Assembly (NCBI GenBank): GCA_021785095.1
Contig: JAJYGM010000155.1
Location: 1-14,869, forward strand
From: Actinomycetes bacterium
Lineage (GTDB): Bacteria; Actinomycetota; Acidimicrobiia; Acidimicrobiales; Bog-793
Length of the DNA: 14,869 nucleotides
Reading direction: 5' to 3'
Shown here: positions 14,842 through 14,869 of the stretch, in pieces
Numbering within the stretch: the first letter of the stretch is position 1
Layout of the letters: each line of letters starts with the position of its first letter
Position numbers and translations under genes: made by a program
The notes under the pieces: generated by a model
Database searches by the model: none
What the model was told of the DNA's origin: nothing
What the model saw: only the letters and a program-made list of their open reading frames with translations

Positions 14842-14869
14842 ATTTCGCCTCAGTTCCTGACATGATTCA

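Noticed and set aside
1..14869. CRISPR array, insertion sequence, prophage or toxin-antitoxin pair
   Set aside because: No regularly spaced repeats, transposase, integrase or paired small genes were seen anywhere in the window.

Overview
The window is high-GC bacterial DNA with tightly packed genes, GTG and TTG starts, and stop/start overlaps (GTGA, ATGA). That style, the actinobacterial look of the proteins and two palindromes resembling DosR/DevR operators suggest an actinobacterium, possibly an Acidimicrobiia-like lineage. This placement is inference; no rRNA or marker gene is present.

Left part (1-2651): a minus-strand respiratory operon encodes a 60-residue one-helix membrane protein, a four-helix cytochrome b with both bis-histidine pairs, a cytochrome b C-terminal (subunit IV-like) protein with an unusually large insertion, and the first codons of a further gene cut by the window edge. 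Divergent from it is a small SRPBCC-like protein. The roughly 290-bp gap between them holds two near-identical palindromes of form GGGCC-N4-GGCCC, each centred about 60 nt before one of the start codons and each oriented towards its gene.

Middle part (2665-6713): a minus-strand ABC importer operon runs in the order lipoprotein binding protein, fused double permease, ATPase with a TOBE-like tail. It belongs to the Fe(III)/thiamine/aminoethylphosphonate-like importer group, and its substrate cannot be told from sequence. Its promoter region is shared with the divergent selenium genes.

Right-centre (6909-11165): a complete selenocysteine cassette, selA-selB-selD followed by selC (tRNA-Sec, anticodon UCA). 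SelA charges Ser-tRNA-Sec using the selenophosphate made by SelD, and SelB carries Sec-tRNA to UGA codons. No selenoprotein was recognised in the window. SelB lacks the usual Asp of its fourth GTPase motif, and the tRNA-Sec acceptor and T stems fit 7+6 pairs better than the usual bacterial 8+5.

Right end (11242-14869): a Mug/TDG-type uracil-DNA glycosylase on the minus strand, then a large membrane-GAF-GGDEF-EAL cyclic-di-GMP protein in DNA of visibly lower GC. A 271-bp non-coding tail has two perfect DnaA boxes 28 bp apart and a 12-bp palindrome in a more AT-rich stretch. The strongest leads are the paired DosR-like boxes with the atypical cytochrome b complex, the selenium cassette facing an ABC importer, and the tandem DnaA boxes.
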